64,000 bases of DNA from Lachnospiraceae bacterium V9D3004. Lineage in GTDB: Bacteria > Bacillota > Clostridia > Lachnospirales > Lachnospiraceae. The notes beneath the pieces were generated by a model. It was not told the origin of the DNA, searched no databases, and was given only the letters and a program-made list of their open reading frames with translations. Location of the stretch: positions 89,051 through 153,050 of the forward strand of contig JHWW01000009.1 in NCBI GenBank assembly GCA_000621985.1, read 5' to 3'. The stretch's first letter is position 1. The number at the start of each line of letters is the position of its first letter. This document shows, in pieces, positions 25,563-35,043 of the stretch. Position numbers and translations under genes: made by a program.

Positions 25563-26741
25563 TCAATTCATTGCTCTTTCAAGATCATTTATAATATCAT
25601 CGGGATCTTCGATCCCTACAGATATTCTGAGGAATTTCTTAGTGATTCCGAGTCTCTCCTTGATATCCTCCGGTGTATCCTCATGAGTCTGGGTCGTAGG
25701 ATATGTGATAAGAGTCTCTGTTCCGCCAAGACTCTCGGCAAACATTATCATATCCACATTCTTAAGGATATTATATACAGTCTCAACGCTGTCAACCGCA
25801 AACGATATCATTCCGCCAAAGCCTGTAGTCTGTTTTTTCGTAATATCATAATCTTTATGATCTTCAAATCCGACATAATATACTTTCTCAACCTTCGGAT
25901 GTTTTCTTAACCATTCCGCAACTTTCTTCGCATTCGAATTATGTCTCTCCATACGAAGATGAAGTGTCTTGATACCTCTTAACATAAGCCACGAATCCAT
26001 AGGAGCAAGGCCGTTTCCGTGTGACTTTAACTGAAGCTTGAAATGAGCGGCAAGATCATCATCATTTACAACAGCCGCACCTGCGATGATATCATTATGT
26101 CCTCCGAGATACTTGGTTGCACTGTGTATTACAACGTCAGCTCCCAGAGAAAGTGGCTTCTGGAAATATGGCGTAAGGAATGTGTTGTCTACAACCGCAA
26201 TCGCGCCATTTTCATGAGCTATATCGGAAAGAGCCTGTATATCGGCAACTTTCATAAGCGGATTGGAAGGTGTCTCGATGAATATCATCTTGGTATTCGG
26301 CTTGATCGCCTTCTTTACGGCATCAAGATCCGACAGATCGACAAAGTCATATTCTATGCCGTATTTTCCGAATATCGTAGTTGCGATACGGAACGTTCCG
26401 CCATATATATCATCCATAAGGATCATATGATCCCCGGGATTAAGCCATGTGAACAGCGCCATATTGGCAGCCTGTCCGCTTGAGAATGCAAATCCGTGCT
26501 TACCGCCCTCAAGTATTGCCAGAGTTCTTTCAAGTTCCTGACGGGTTGGGTTAAGAAGTCTTGAATAATCGAATCCGGTCGATCTTCCGAATTCGGGGTG
26601 TCTGAATGTAGATGTCTGGTATATCGGAAAGCTTACCGCTCCCGTAAGCGGTTCGCATCCAAGTGCACCGTGTACTGCCTTTGAATCAAAGCTCAGCTCG
26701 TCCTTTGTGCTGTAATCTTTGTAGTTGCTAAAATTCTTCAC
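25563..26741 (-). CDS. Cys/Met metabolism PLP-dependent enzyme (cystathionine synthase/lyase type)
   Basis: 392 residues, fold type I. YSRLLNPTRQELERTLAILE, the SSGQAANMA segment and the PLP lysine in IHSATKYLGGHNDIIAG are those of the MetB/MetC/CGL family. Members work as cystathionine gamma-synthase, beta-lyase, gamma-lyase or O-acetylhomoserine sulfhydrylase; sequence alone does not separate these. It has its own promoter and a structured leader of about 100 bases. Not obviously in an operon with dapF. Confidence 0.88.
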   Translation of the reverse strand: MKNFSNYKDYSTKDELSFDSKAVHGALGCEPLTGAVSFPIYQTSTFRHPEFGRSTGFDYSRLLNPTRQELERTLAILEGGKHGFAFSSGQAANMALFTWLNPGDHMILMDDIYGGTFRIATTIFGKYGIEYDFVDLSDLDAVKKAIKPNTKMIFIETPSNPLMKVADIQALSDIAHENGAIAVVDNTFLTPYFQKPLSLGADVVIHSATKYLGGHNDIIAGAAVVNDDDLAAHFKLQLKSHGNGLAPMDSWLMLRGIKTLHLRMERHNSNAKKVAEWLRKHPKVEKVYYVGFEDHKDYDITKKQTTGFGGMISFAVDSVETVYNILKNVDMIMFAESLGGTETLITYPTTQTHEDTPEDIKERLGITKKFLRISVGIEDPDDIINDLERAMN

Positions 26742-26785
26742 TGTATATCACACTCCCGCATATTATGATTTTTTATCTGTAAGTG

Positions 26786-26820
26786 TCCGACACTCCGGTC
26801 ACTTAATATTGCAAATGTTG
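26786..26820 (-). other. Leader hairpin of the Cys/Met enzyme gene
   Basis: AAGTG-t-CCG and CGG-t-CACTT (about 26791-26814) form a small imperfect stem about 50 bases before the start codon. It is too short to be a SAM or cysteine riboswitch and resembles no known aptamer. Confidence 0.3.
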
Positions 26821-26854
26821 TGTATTGATGTGCCTCCTACACAATATCATGTAA

Positions 26855-26883
26855 ATAATAACATATTAGCTTCTTACATGCAA
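26855..26883 (-). promoter_or_regulatory. Promoter of the Cys/Met PLP enzyme gene
   Basis: On the minus strand TTGCAT (26878-26883), 17 bases, TATTAT (26855-26860). Predicted start of transcription about 100 bases before the ATG. Confidence 0.65.
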
Positions 26884-26908
26884 GCATGACGTACCAGCCC
26901 CTAGACAA

Positions 26909-27736
26909 TCATTTGTTCTTCGTATAATAAAAAATATACTGCTGCATCACACCGGCACACCCCTTATATCTCTCATATGGGAATCCTTCGGGATAATGAC
27001 CCGAAAGCGCCCTTCCTATCCATACGTCCTCCGGAAATGCATCTATTCTGTGGTAACCGAACAGCATTACGCAGTTAGCAACCTTGATGCCGACTCCGAA
27101 CAACGACAGAAGCTTCTCTCTTAATGCTTCGTCATCAAGACTCTCCATCGCATATACGTCAAGTTCTCCTTCCGCGGCACTTCTCGCCACTCCCGATATG
27201 TATCTGCTGCGATATCCCATTCCGCACGAATCAAGCTCGCTTTCAGACAGGGCGGCAATATGCTCCGCATCCGGAAATGAATATCTGATCCCAGCCGGTG
27301 TATCAATCCTGTCTCCGCACAGAGCACACAATCTCTCAACGGATGTACGTATCGCAGGGATCGATTTTCTCTGTGATATGATGAAACTTATGAGCATTTC
27401 CCACGGATCCTGTCTCAGTATTCTTATGCCGCTACCGAATCTGCATGCCTCCATAAGAAATAAATCAGCATGGTCAACCATGCTGATCATTTTTGAATAA
27501 TCAGTATCCATATCGAAATACGATTTCCATATATTGTCATATTCTTCCTGATCGCACGACAATTCAAACAGCTTCTTATCAGTCCGGCTGTCAATACCTT
27601 TATATGATATCTCCAGGTATCTTCCGGCATGTATCAGACTGTACGTACCTTCCGATACCGCATTCATTCTGAAACATTGTCCGCTGTCTGCGATCTGTAA
27701 CAGATCAAGTTCATTACAACTTACTACAGTATTCAC
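26909..27736 (-). CDS. OGG1-like 8-oxoguanine DNA glycosylase/lyase
   Basis: 275 residues. An N-terminal OGG_N domain (about 1-110) and a helix-hairpin-helix-GPD domain. The catalytic Lys and Asp of OGG1-type enzymes are both present: LFGVGIKVANCV (Lys) and AFPEDVWIGRAL (Asp). It removes oxidised guanine and cuts the strand. Overlaps the CarD-like gene by 4 bases. A 3-methyladenine glycosylase role is possible, but the Lys favours a bifunctional 8-oxoG enzyme. Confidence 0.85.
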   Translation of the reverse strand: MNTVVSCNELDLLQIADSGQCFRMNAVSEGTYSLIHAGRYLEISYKGIDSRTDKKLFELSCDQEEYDNIWKSYFDMDTDYSKMISMVDHADLFLMEACRFGSGIRILRQDPWEMLISFIISQRKSIPAIRTSVERLCALCGDRIDTPAGIRYSFPDAEHIAALSESELDSCGMGYRSRYISGVARSAAEGELDVYAMESLDDEALREKLLSLFGVGIKVANCVMLFGYHRIDAFPEDVWIGRALSGHYPEGFPYERYKGCAGVMQQYIFYYTKNK

Positions 27737-28233
27737 GCTTCCGCCTCGAGTCTTTCCGCAATATAAGACGGCATCTCCGCTCTTGTCTTTCCGATTGCCA
27801 TAGACAATTCGCTGTAGAGATTCCTCTCTGCTTCTTTCAAATATCTCTCATCGATAACAGTACTTTTCATTCCTTTCGAAAGCCTGTCCTGAGTTCTTAG
27901 GTACATGGTCTTGATGATCCTGATCAATTCATAACAGTCACAGGAATGAATGGCTTTCTTGTAATCCGCTTCACGCTGCTTCTCATCGGTTATCCATATC
28001 TGCTCGATATTAGGTATGTTGTCTATAAGCTCAAGTGCCTCTTTTTTGGAGATAACCTTTCTCATGATCACTTTGTCATTATCCACCGGCGTGAATATTC
28101 TTCCTTCAGCATCATCGACAGGAAGAAGGCAATAATATTCTTTCTCTGAATTCCCGCTTCCCATAGTACATATGCTGTCTATCTTACACACACCGTTGGT
28201 TCCGTAAATAACATACTCACCGGTTTTAAACAT
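27733..28233 (-). CDS. CarD family transcriptional regulator
   Basis: About 166 residues. The N-terminal RNA-polymerase interacting domain reads FKTGEYVIYGTNGVCKIDSI, as in CarD/TRCF-RID proteins; the C-terminal half is helical. CarD proteins bind RNA polymerase and stabilise open complexes, often at rRNA promoters or in stress. The start ATG at 28233 has GGAG at 8 bases; the GTG at 28242 is too close to it. Translationally coupled to the glycosylase downstream. Confidence 0.85.
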   Translation of the reverse strand: MFKTGEYVIYGTNGVCKIDSICTMGSGNSEKEYYCLLPVDDAEGRIFTPVDNDKVIMRKVISKKEALELIDNIPNIEQIWITDEKQREADYKKAIHSCDCYELIRIIKTMYLRTQDRLSKGMKSTVIDERYLKEAERNLYSELSMAIGKTRAEMPSYIAERLEAEA

Positions 28234-28309
28234 ACACATCACTCCAACAAAATAAAAACAAAAACGCGGTTAACTTACCATCACTTATCCTCTCATATAT
28301 ATCTTAACA

Positions 28310-29284
28310 TTATTTCTTCATTGTTGTAAGTATTTTTTTTAATTCTTCCAAAGTTTCCACACGACACAGGCTGTTTCTGAAGCCTGCTGCGTGTTTCATG
28401 CCCGATGTGTACCATCCGGAATGCATACGCATTTCCCTTATTCCCGTATATTCTCCCTTGAACTGTGTCAGAAGCTTAGCATGACGAAGTATCATGGATA
28501 TGATCTCTTCCATCTCAGGCTTTGCGGGAACAATTCCCGTCTTCAGATATTCGATCGTCCTTGAAAACAGCCACGGATTCCCCCGTACACCTCTTGCAAA
28601 CATGAATCCGTCCACTCCGGTCTGCTCATACATCCTCTTAACATCCTCAGGTTCAAACAGATCTCCGTTACCGATCACCGGGATCTTGACAGCCTTCTTA
28701 ACGTCAGCTATAACCTGCCAGTCAGCCTGTCCTTTGTACATCTGCGACCTTGTCCTTCCGTGAACGGCAACTGCCGCAGCACCGTTTGCCTCAGCCATCT
28801 TAGCAAACTCAACCGCCGTGTTCTCACCTGCCCCGAAACCTTTACGGAACTTGACGGTTACGGGCTTACCTGCCGCATCCGATACAGCCCTGATTATCTT
28901 TCCAGCAAGCGAAAGATCCTTCATAAGAGCAGAACCTTCACCGTTATTAACAACTTTGGGAACAGGACATCCCATATTAATATCGAGGATGTCAAAATTA
29001 CGCTCCTTTATCTTCGCCGCCATATCAGCCATAAGCTCCGGTTCGCTTCCAAACAGCTGAAGCGCTACAGGTCTCTCTGCCTCATCGATCTCCCAAAGCT
29101 TCTCAGTATTCTTATTGCCGTAATATATTCCTTTGGCGCTTATCATCTCGGTGTACACTAACGAAGCACCTTTTTCCTTGCATAAAATACGATATGGCAG
29201 GTCTGTCACTCCTGCCATAGGTGCCAATATTAAATTACCTTTTAACTTCACATTGCCAATACTCAGATCTCTAAGTATATCCAA
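28310..29284 (-). CDS. dusB: tRNA-dihydrouridine synthase DusB
   Basis: About 324 residues of FMN TIM-barrel. LILAPMAGVTDLPYR, the catalytic cysteine in DINMGCPVPKVV, VHGRTRSQMYKG and IGNGDLF are intact. Reduces tRNA uridines to dihydrouridine. The most likely start is the TTG at 29284 (reads DILRDLSIGNVKL), preceded by GAGGAA; starts at 29323 or 29317 would overlap coaX and lack a binding site. Confidence 0.93.
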   Translation of the reverse strand: MDILRDLSIGNVKLKGNLILAPMAGVTDLPYRILCKEKGASLVYTEMISAKGIYYGNKNTEKLWEIDEAERPVALQLFGSEPELMADMAAKIKERNFDILDINMGCPVPKVVNNGEGSALMKDLSLAGKIIRAVSDAAGKPVTVKFRKGFGAGENTAVEFAKMAEANGAAAVAVHGRTRSQMYKGQADWQVIADVKKAVKIPVIGNGDLFEPEDVKRMYEQTGVDGFMFARGVRGNPWLFSRTIEYLKTGIVPAKPEMEEIISMILRHAKLLTQFKGEYTGIREMRMHSGWYTSGMKHAAGFRNSLCRVETLEELKKILTTMKK

Positions 29285-29294
29285 ATCTCTTTCC

Positions 29295-30065
29295 TCATTT
29301 CCTGGTACATCTGTCATGCACAAACTTGAGCCCGTACAATGTTAAATGTGGATTATATATCTCTATCTCTTTTGATTCTTCAGACAAAAGCTTGCCAAGT
29401 CCCCCTGTTGCGACCACTTTGGCATTGGTATATCCGGATTCCTCTTTCATCTTTCTTATTATGTATTCGGTCTGTCCGAGACCGCCGTAAAAAAGTGCTG
29501 CCTGAACACTGGTCACTGTATCCTTCGCAAGGATGGTTTCCGGCTTCCTGATCTCCACTTCAGACAGCTTGGCTGCATCTTTGAACAGCGCGTCAGCCGA
29601 AGTTCTTATACCGGGGCTTGTAACTCCCGCAAGAAATGTTGCATCCTCAGACACAAGATCAAATGTTGTGGCTGTTCCGTAATCCACAACGATCACAGGT
29701 CCGCCGTACAACTCATATGCCGCAACCGCATCCACGATCCTGTCGGCACCAAGCTCCTTTGGATTAGTCGTAGCAATCTTAAGTCCTGTTTTAATTCCGC
29801 TCTTCACAACAACGGGCTGAATCCCAAAATACTTGATTACTCCGCTTGTGAGCGAATACATTATGTTAGGAACAACCGATGCGATAATAACATCGGTAAT
29901 GTCGTCCTTACTTATGTTAACCTGACGCAGCAGATCGATTATCACAAGACCGAATTCATCGGAAGTCCTCGGCAGTTTGGTAGTGATCCTGAAATTACCC
30001 AGGAGTTCTTCATCAAACACACCTATAGTTATATTCGTATTACCAACATCAAATGCCAGAAGCAA
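29295..30065 (-). CDS. coaX: Type III pantothenate kinase
   Basis: 256 residues of ASKHA fold. N-terminal [40 protein letters not shown] and the [13 protein letters not shown] segment identify CoaX, which phosphorylates pantothenate in the first step of CoA synthesis. Lies 10 bases upstream of dusB in the same unit. Confidence 0.94.
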   Translation of the reverse strand: MLLAFDVGNTNITIGVFDEELLGNFRITTKLPRTSDEFGLVIIDLLRQVNISKDDITDVIIASVVPNIMYSLTSGVIKYFGIQPVVVKSGIKTGLKIATTNPKELGADRIVDAVAAYELYGGPVIVVDYGTATTFDLVSEDATFLAGVTSPGIRTSADALFKDAAKLSEVEIRKPETILAKDTVTSVQAALFYGGLGQTEYIIRKMKEESGYTNAKVVATGGLGKLLSEESKEIEIYNPHLTLYGLKFVHDRCTRK

Positions 30066-30093
30066 TTCTATTCACCTTCCTGTATCGTATTCT

Positions 30094-30417
30094 CTATTCC
30101 TCTGCAAACATCATCCTGTAATAATTCTCAAGCTGCTCAAATAATTCCTGTCTGTCCATCTTCATCTGCTTGATCTTAAGCTCACTGCCTATCTCATCAA
30201 ACAAAAGATCCCCTTCATCGGCTGTAACATGGATCAGAAGTCTCCCGTCATCAGCGAATTCAAGCGTTATGATACCTCCCACATCTTCGGTATATAAGAC
30301 GCACATTATATGCAATTCATCCTTAACGGCATCCGGTAGATTCCCGAATCTACCGTTAAAATAATATTTCTGCTCATATGAACTGCACACGCACAGAATA
30401 TTGTTGTTATCTGCCAT
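30094..30417 (-). CDS. Small conserved protein, DUF6145-like
   Basis: 107 residues with no membrane segment. The motif CSSYEQKYYFNGRFGNLP, then ELHIMCVLYTEDVGGII and GDLLFDEIGSELKIKQ, recalls a Lachnospiraceae-restricted family (DUF6145, from memory). Function unknown. It sits 28 bases upstream of coaX. Confidence 0.65.
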   Translation of the reverse strand: MADNNNILCVCSSYEQKYYFNGRFGNLPDAVKDELHIMCVLYTEDVGGIITLEFADDGRLLIHVTADEGDLLFDEIGSELKIKQMKMDRQELFEQLENYYRMMFAEE

Positions 30418-30482
30418 ATTCCGTTATATCCTCCCTATGTAAGACCTCTGATATCCAATACCTATTCGATGATATCCGGTGT

Positions 30483-31469
30483 CTATCCGAGCGTTGCATA
30501 CATCACTGCCTTGATCGTATGCATTCTGTTCTCGGCTTCATCAAACACAACCGACTGCGGAGATTCGAATACTTCATCCGTAACTTCCATCTCCGTAAGT
30601 CCGTATTTGTCACTGATCTCTCTTCCGACTTCGGTATTAAGATCATGGAACGCCGGCAGACAGTGCATGAATACTGCCTGCTCGCCTGCATTCTTCATAA
30701 CATCCATCGTAACCCTGTATGGAAGCAGATCTTTGATTCGCTCCTCCCATACTTCCGGTGGTTCACCCATGGATACCCACACATCGGTATATATAACGTC
30801 AGCACCCTTTGTGCCTTCTTTAACATCCTCGGTAAATGTAATACTTCCTCCGGATTCTTTGGCATATTCCTTACATTTTTCAACAAGCTCGCTGTCCGGA
30901 AAATACTTCTTTGAAGTACAAGCCGTAAAGTGCATACCCATCTTGGCACAGGCTATCATTATGGAATTACCCATATTATAGCGGGCATCTCCCATATATA
31001 CGAACTTAATTCCTTTGATCCTTCCGAAATGTTCTTTGATCGTCAGCATATCCGCAAGAAGCTGTGTCGGATGATATTCATTGGTAAGTCCGTTCCATAC
31101 GGGAACTCCTGCATATTTTGCGAGCTCGTTCACGATCTCCTGACCGTATCCGCGATACTCGATACCGTCAAACATCCTTCCGAGAACCCTTGCTGTATCG
31201 GCAATACTTTCCTTTTTACCGATCTGGGAACTCTTCGGATCAAGATACGTTGCATGCATTCCGAGATCACTTGCAGCAACTTCAAACGAACATCTCGTAC
31301 GAGTACTGGTCTTCTCGAATATGAGCGCAATGCTCTTTCCCCTGTATATATCTACGGGTATTCCTTTCTTCTTCTTATCTTTAAGCTCTGCTGCCAGATT
31401 AATAAGGTATTCTATCTCTTCCGGTGTGAAATCAAGAAGAGTAAGAAAATTACGGCCTTTAAGGTTCAT
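30483..31469 (-). CDS. argF: Ornithine carbamoyltransferase
   Basis: 328 residues. Carbamoyl phosphate site STRTRCSFE, ornithine loop [10 protein letters not shown] and the [13 protein letters not shown] segment are all present. Makes citrulline for arginine synthesis; the window also has argH at 43.7 kb. ATG at 31469 has GGAGG at 8 bases; a TTG at 31487 lies upstream of that site and is not used. Confidence 0.94.
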   Translation of the reverse strand: MNLKGRNFLTLLDFTPEEIEYLINLAAELKDKKKKGIPVDIYRGKSIALIFEKTSTRTRCSFEVAASDLGMHATYLDPKSSQIGKKESIADTARVLGRMFDGIEYRGYGQEIVNELAKYAGVPVWNGLTNEYHPTQLLADMLTIKEHFGRIKGIKFVYMGDARYNMGNSIMIACAKMGMHFTACTSKKYFPDSELVEKCKEYAKESGGSITFTEDVKEGTKGADVIYTDVWVSMGEPPEVWEERIKDLLPYRVTMDVMKNAGEQAVFMHCLPAFHDLNTEVGREISDKYGLTEMEVTDEVFESPQSVVFDEAENRMHTIKAVMYATLG

Positions 31470-31496
31470 AACTACTGCCTCCGTCAATTAATTAAT

Positions 31497-32498
31497 TCAT
31501 GGTTTAACATTGTTATTGTTGCTCTTATTGTCGTTTCCGCCAACCTCAACTACTGATTTGACGAGTCCTGCAATTCCCTGTATCTCAGAAGGAATTATGA
31601 TCTTGGTTGCCTTACCGTCAGCCGCCTTGGCAAATGCTTCAAGACTCTTAAGGGTAATAACCTGATCACTCGGACGCGCTTCATTGAGGAATGTGATACC
31701 GTCTGCATTAGCTTTCTGTACGATCATAATAGCCTCTGCCTGACCTTCAGCCTCGCGAATGGTAGCTTCCTTCTTTGCTTCTGCACGAAGAATAGCAGCT
31801 TCTTTCTCTGCCTGTGCATCGAGGATCGCTGATTCTTTCTTACCTTCGGCAACAAGGATCGTTGATTTCTTCTCACCTTCCGCAATAAGTATGGCCTCAC
31901 GCCTCTCACGCTCAGCTTTCATCTGCTTCTCCATTGCATCCTGAATAGCAGCGGGCGGAATGATATTCTTAAGCTCGACACGGTTAACCTTGATTCCCCA
32001 CGGATCGGTTGCCACGTCAAGCGATACTCTCATCTTGGTATTAATTATCTCTCTCGAAGTAAGCGTCTCATCAAGCTCAAGATCACCGATAATATTACGA
32101 AGCGTTGTGGCAGTAAGATTCTCTATAGCCATAATAGGATTCTCAACACCGTATGCATACAGCTTCGGATCTGTTATCTGATAGAATACTACAGTATCGA
32201 TACGCATTGTAACGTTATCCTTGGTAATAACCGGCTGCGGTGCAAAATCAACCACCTGCTCCTTAAGAACAACTTTCTTGGCAACTCTGTCTATGATAGG
32301 AACTTTGAAATGTATTCCCACGTTCCATGTTGCCTGATATCCGCCGAGTCTCTCAAGCACGTATGCCGTAGCCTGCGGAACGATCTTGATACATGAAGTG
32401 ATAAGTATGATCACGATCACCACAATAAATGCGAACCCGATAAATACACTGTCCTGTATCAATTCACTGCTTTTTGTCAATAATGCATAATTTCCCAT
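31497..32498 (-). CDS. SPFH/Band 7 (stomatin-like) membrane protein
   Basis: 333 residues. One N-terminal membrane helix (about 18-40) then SPFH domain (VPQATAYVLERLGGYQATW to NIIPPAAIQDAMEKQ), then a long Ala/Glu/Lys coiled coil (about 205-260) rich in repeats such as AEKEAAILRAEAKKEA. Stomatin-type proteins scaffold membrane microdomains. Paired with NfeD, 17 bases upstream, as is usual. Confidence 0.93.
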   Translation of the reverse strand: MGNYALLTKSSELIQDSVFIGFAFIVVIVIILITSCIKIVPQATAYVLERLGGYQATWNVGIHFKVPIIDRVAKKVVLKEQVVDFAPQPVITKDNVTMRIDTVVFYQITDPKLYAYGVENPIMAIENLTATTLRNIIGDLELDETLTSREIINTKMRVSLDVATDPWGIKVNRVELKNIIPPAAIQDAMEKQMKAERERREAILIAEGEKKSTILVAEGKKESAILDAQAEKEAAILRAEAKKEATIREAEGQAEAIMIVQKANADGITFLNEARPSDQVITLKSLEAFAKAADGKATKIIIPSEIQGIAGLVKSVVEVGGNDNKSNNNNVKP

Positions 32499-32515
32499 AA
32501 TAAAATACCTCCTGT

Positions 32516-32938
32516 TTATTTTTTAACCAGTACTTTTGCTCCGGATATACTTACTATCTCCACAGTCTCGCCTGCTTCGATAATACTGTCATCTTCCGTT
32601 CTTGCCATCCATTCCTGACCTCTGACATTAACTCTTCCGGATGAATTAATGTTGTCTATACGTTCGATGACTTTTGCATTGGCACCTACCAGACTTTCCG
32701 CGTTGGTCTTAATACGGTCTTTGTTGAAATATCTGGTGGCAAGCGGTCTGGTGAATAATAACGTAACGATCGACACCAGAAAGAAAACAACAACCTGCCA
32801 TATGATATCTCCTCCGCAGACAGCCACGATAAATGCAAAGAGTGCTCCTATGGCAAACCATATGGTAGTTAACCCCAGCGTTATGAGCTCAATCACAAGA
32901 CATATCGCCATGAATATCAACCAGTAATAGTTCTCCAT
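32516..32938 (-). CDS. NfeD family membrane protein
   Basis: 140 residues. Three to four membrane helices (about 5-75), then a C-terminal OB-fold domain (SLVGANAKVIERI to SGAKVLVKK). Short NfeD proteins lack the protease domain and partner SPFH proteins in membrane organisation. Driven by a perfect consensus promoter. Confidence 0.92.
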   Translation of the reverse strand: MENYYWLIFMAICLVIELITLGLTTIWFAIGALFAFIVAVCGGDIIWQVVVFFLVSIVTLLFTRPLATRYFNKDRIKTNAESLVGANAKVIERIDNINSSGRVNVRGQEWMARTEDDSIIEAGETVEIVSISGAKVLVKK

Positions 32939-33000
32939 AATAACACCTCCCTCGTTATATGGTATCCTGTTGATAACGGTTCATCATTACAGTTCACTCT

Positions 33001-33029
33001 ATTATATAATACAAAACGGACGGTGTCAA
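33001..33029 (-). promoter_or_regulatory. Consensus promoter of nfeD-stomatin
   Basis: TTGACA (33024-33029) and TATAAT (33001-33006) on the minus strand are 17 bases apart, a perfect sigma-A match. It lies directly after the trmH-like gene. Suggests constitutive, strong expression. Confidence 0.85.
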
Positions 33030-33039
33030 AGAAAAAGTA

Positions 33040-33885
33040 TTACAAGACGCTTTCATACATGAGAATACCTGCTGCGACCGAAGCATTTAGAGATTCCGCC
33101 TGTCCCTTCATGGGAATTCTTATGAGACTGTCGCAACATCCGAGCGCAATATCAGACATGCCGTTTGACTCATTACCGATTATTATTGCCAGTCTCGGCG
33201 GAAATATCACATTTCTTATATCATCGCCGTCTAATGCGGCGCCCGCAACCGTTATGCCGTTATTTTGGCAGTGACCGGTTATTGTCTCTATATCATCGGC
33301 ATATGTAAATGGGACACGGAATATTGCTCCCATCGTTGAACGGACCACCTTGGGGTTATATATATCCACCGTGCCTTTTGTCATTATGATCCCGTCATAT
33401 CCCGCTGCTTCCGCGGTACGAAGTATCGTCCCCAGATTGCCGGGATCCTGAAGATTCTCAAGGATAATATATCTCGCCGTCTTATCTTCATTCATCTTAA
33501 GAAGTTCTTCAAGGGTTATCTGTCTCATTCCGGCAACGGCAAGCATTCCCTGGGGTGTTACGGTATCCGATATACCTGCAAACACCTTATCCGCCACCAC
33601 TTCACATTCCACCTTTACCAATTCGCTTAACGCCTCTTTTGTATCAAGTCCGGCAAGACGGTTGTTTTTATCATTATCACATGACAAAAAGGCACTGTCG
33701 CTACTGTTCAGTGCCTTCCACATCGTCTGTGCAACATATACTTTATTCACGGCATTTTGTTCTATCGCCTCAAATACCATCTTAGGTCCTTCAACAATAA
33801 AACAGTTCTGTTTCTTTCGTTCACTCCGGTTTTTTATTAATCTTGTAAGATTCTTCACCTGTGCATTACCGGTACTTTCAATCAT
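33040..33885 (-). CDS. TrmH/SpoU family RNA 2'-O-ribose methyltransferase
   Basis: 281 residues. An N-terminal RNA-binding domain (about 1-110) and SPOUT domain with YIILENLQDPGNLGTILRTAEAAG, AIIIGNESNGMS and PMKGQAESLNASVAAGILMYE. Methylates ribose in rRNA or tRNA; the target nucleotide is not predictable. Confidence 0.92.
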   Translation of the reverse strand: MIESTGNAQVKNLTRLIKNRSERKKQNCFIVEGPKMVFEAIEQNAVNKVYVAQTMWKALNSSDSAFLSCDNDKNNRLAGLDTKEALSELVKVECEVVADKVFAGISDTVTPQGMLAVAGMRQITLEELLKMNEDKTARYIILENLQDPGNLGTILRTAEAAGYDGIIMTKGTVDIYNPKVVRSTMGAIFRVPFTYADDIETITGHCQNNGITVAGAALDGDDIRNVIFPPRLAIIIGNESNGMSDIALGCCDSLIRIPMKGQAESLNASVAAGILMYESVL

Positions 33886-33936
33886 TTATTACGTCTGCCT
33901 TTCATATATATACTTCATAACATCTGACGAATCCGT

Positions 33937-34974
33937 TCAGAATTTAAAATCAATCTCTATGCCCTTCAGGTCTTCTCCGAGAAGACTGCTTCTCTTCATC
34001 AAATGTATTACCTGCTGCCTTGCCTCCTCTACGTGGGATACGCTACCGGTACCTGACATTACCGTAGCATCAAGCTTTTGGGAATCTGCAATCCCATCAA
34101 GAAGTTCTTCTTCCTGTTCACGATCTTCCCTGGATTCTTCAACTCTCTCCTGATTCTCTTTTCTCTCTGTCCTTGCTTCTTCGATCTTATCCTGCTGTTC
34201 TTCCTTCTTTTCGCGTGCTTCCTTAGCGTCTTCGGTTATTTCTTCAAGCTCTTCCTCAATATTATCTAAACCTTCCTTAAGGAAATCCCCGATAATATCC
34301 TTATTAACAGCTTCCATTATGGCATCTGCAGCCTCTTTTGCCTTAGTCATGGATTCCTGCTTAGGCTGGTTAATATATGCATCTGACTGCTGCTTAATTG
34401 CGATACGGTATATCTGTTCAGCCTCAAAAGCGGCATTATCAAATTCATTCTTAGCTGCATTGAGCATAAGAACTTTATCCTGATATTCGGTTCTTGGCAT
34501 ATGTTGCAGTTCTTTTAATCTTGATATCTCGTCCTCGCTGAAATCTCCCGAGAAGATACCTGCTTTATTATTCTGATATTTCTCAAGTAATTCAAGGTCT
34601 TTCTGTTCTTCAGACTCAGGGTCAATACCATAATCTTCCATATATTGTTTTTTCTGAGCCTCAGCCTTGTTTATCATACTGTTATAATATCTGACTTCTT
34701 CGTATTTTTCCTGCTTGAGTTTTTCAAGCTTATCCATATTCTTTGCAATGTCCTTATCCTTATCCCATGCCTTATTGATAAGCTGCATAGCCTGCTTTCT
34801 GGCTGCCTCTTTCTTAACCTGTGCATTTAAAGCTGCACTGTTATCCTGTGACATTCCTCCTGCAAACAAAACATTGCTGTCCTTCTTTTGCTTACCTGCA
34901 TTATCCGATATGCCTCCAAGACGGATCCCGATTCCATTCCCTGAATTATCAGCCATGTTGATAGTGAACGACAT
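33937..34974 (-). CDS. Coiled-coil protein of unknown function
   Basis: About 345 residues, no signal peptide or membrane helix. A short N-terminal Gly/Asn-rich segment (MSFTINMADNSGNGIGIRLGG) precedes long charged helices; residues about 235-295 are almost only Glu, Lys, Arg, Asp and Gln, a strong coiled coil. I do not recognise the family. Start ATG at 34974 has AAGGAGGGG at 4-6 bases. It is flanked by prfA and trmH-like genes and has no evident operon partner. It resembles, in composition only, the second coiled-coil protein at 55.5 kb. Confidence 0.75.
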   Translation of the reverse strand: MSFTINMADNSGNGIGIRLGGISDNAGKQKKDSNVLFAGGMSQDNSAALNAQVKKEAARKQAMQLINKAWDKDKDIAKNMDKLEKLKQEKYEEVRYYNSMINKAEAQKKQYMEDYGIDPESEEQKDLELLEKYQNNKAGIFSGDFSEDEISRLKELQHMPRTEYQDKVLMLNAAKNEFDNAAFEAEQIYRIAIKQQSDAYINQPKQESMTKAKEAADAIMEAVNKDIIGDFLKEGLDNIEEELEEITEDAKEAREKKEEQQDKIEEARTERKENQERVEESREDREQEEELLDGIADSQKLDATVMSGTGSVSHVEEARQQVIHLMKRSSLLGEDLKGIEIDFKF

Positions 34975-35043
34975 AGTACCCCTCCTTTGATACAATATAC
35001 CTCTATCTGTATATCGGCATATTCCTCTCAGACTTTATTCCGT

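Noticed and set aside
26742..26908. SAM or T-box riboswitch before the Cys/Met enzyme gene
   Set aside because: The leader is only about 100 bases, has a single small stem and no T-box sequence or SAM-aptamer core.
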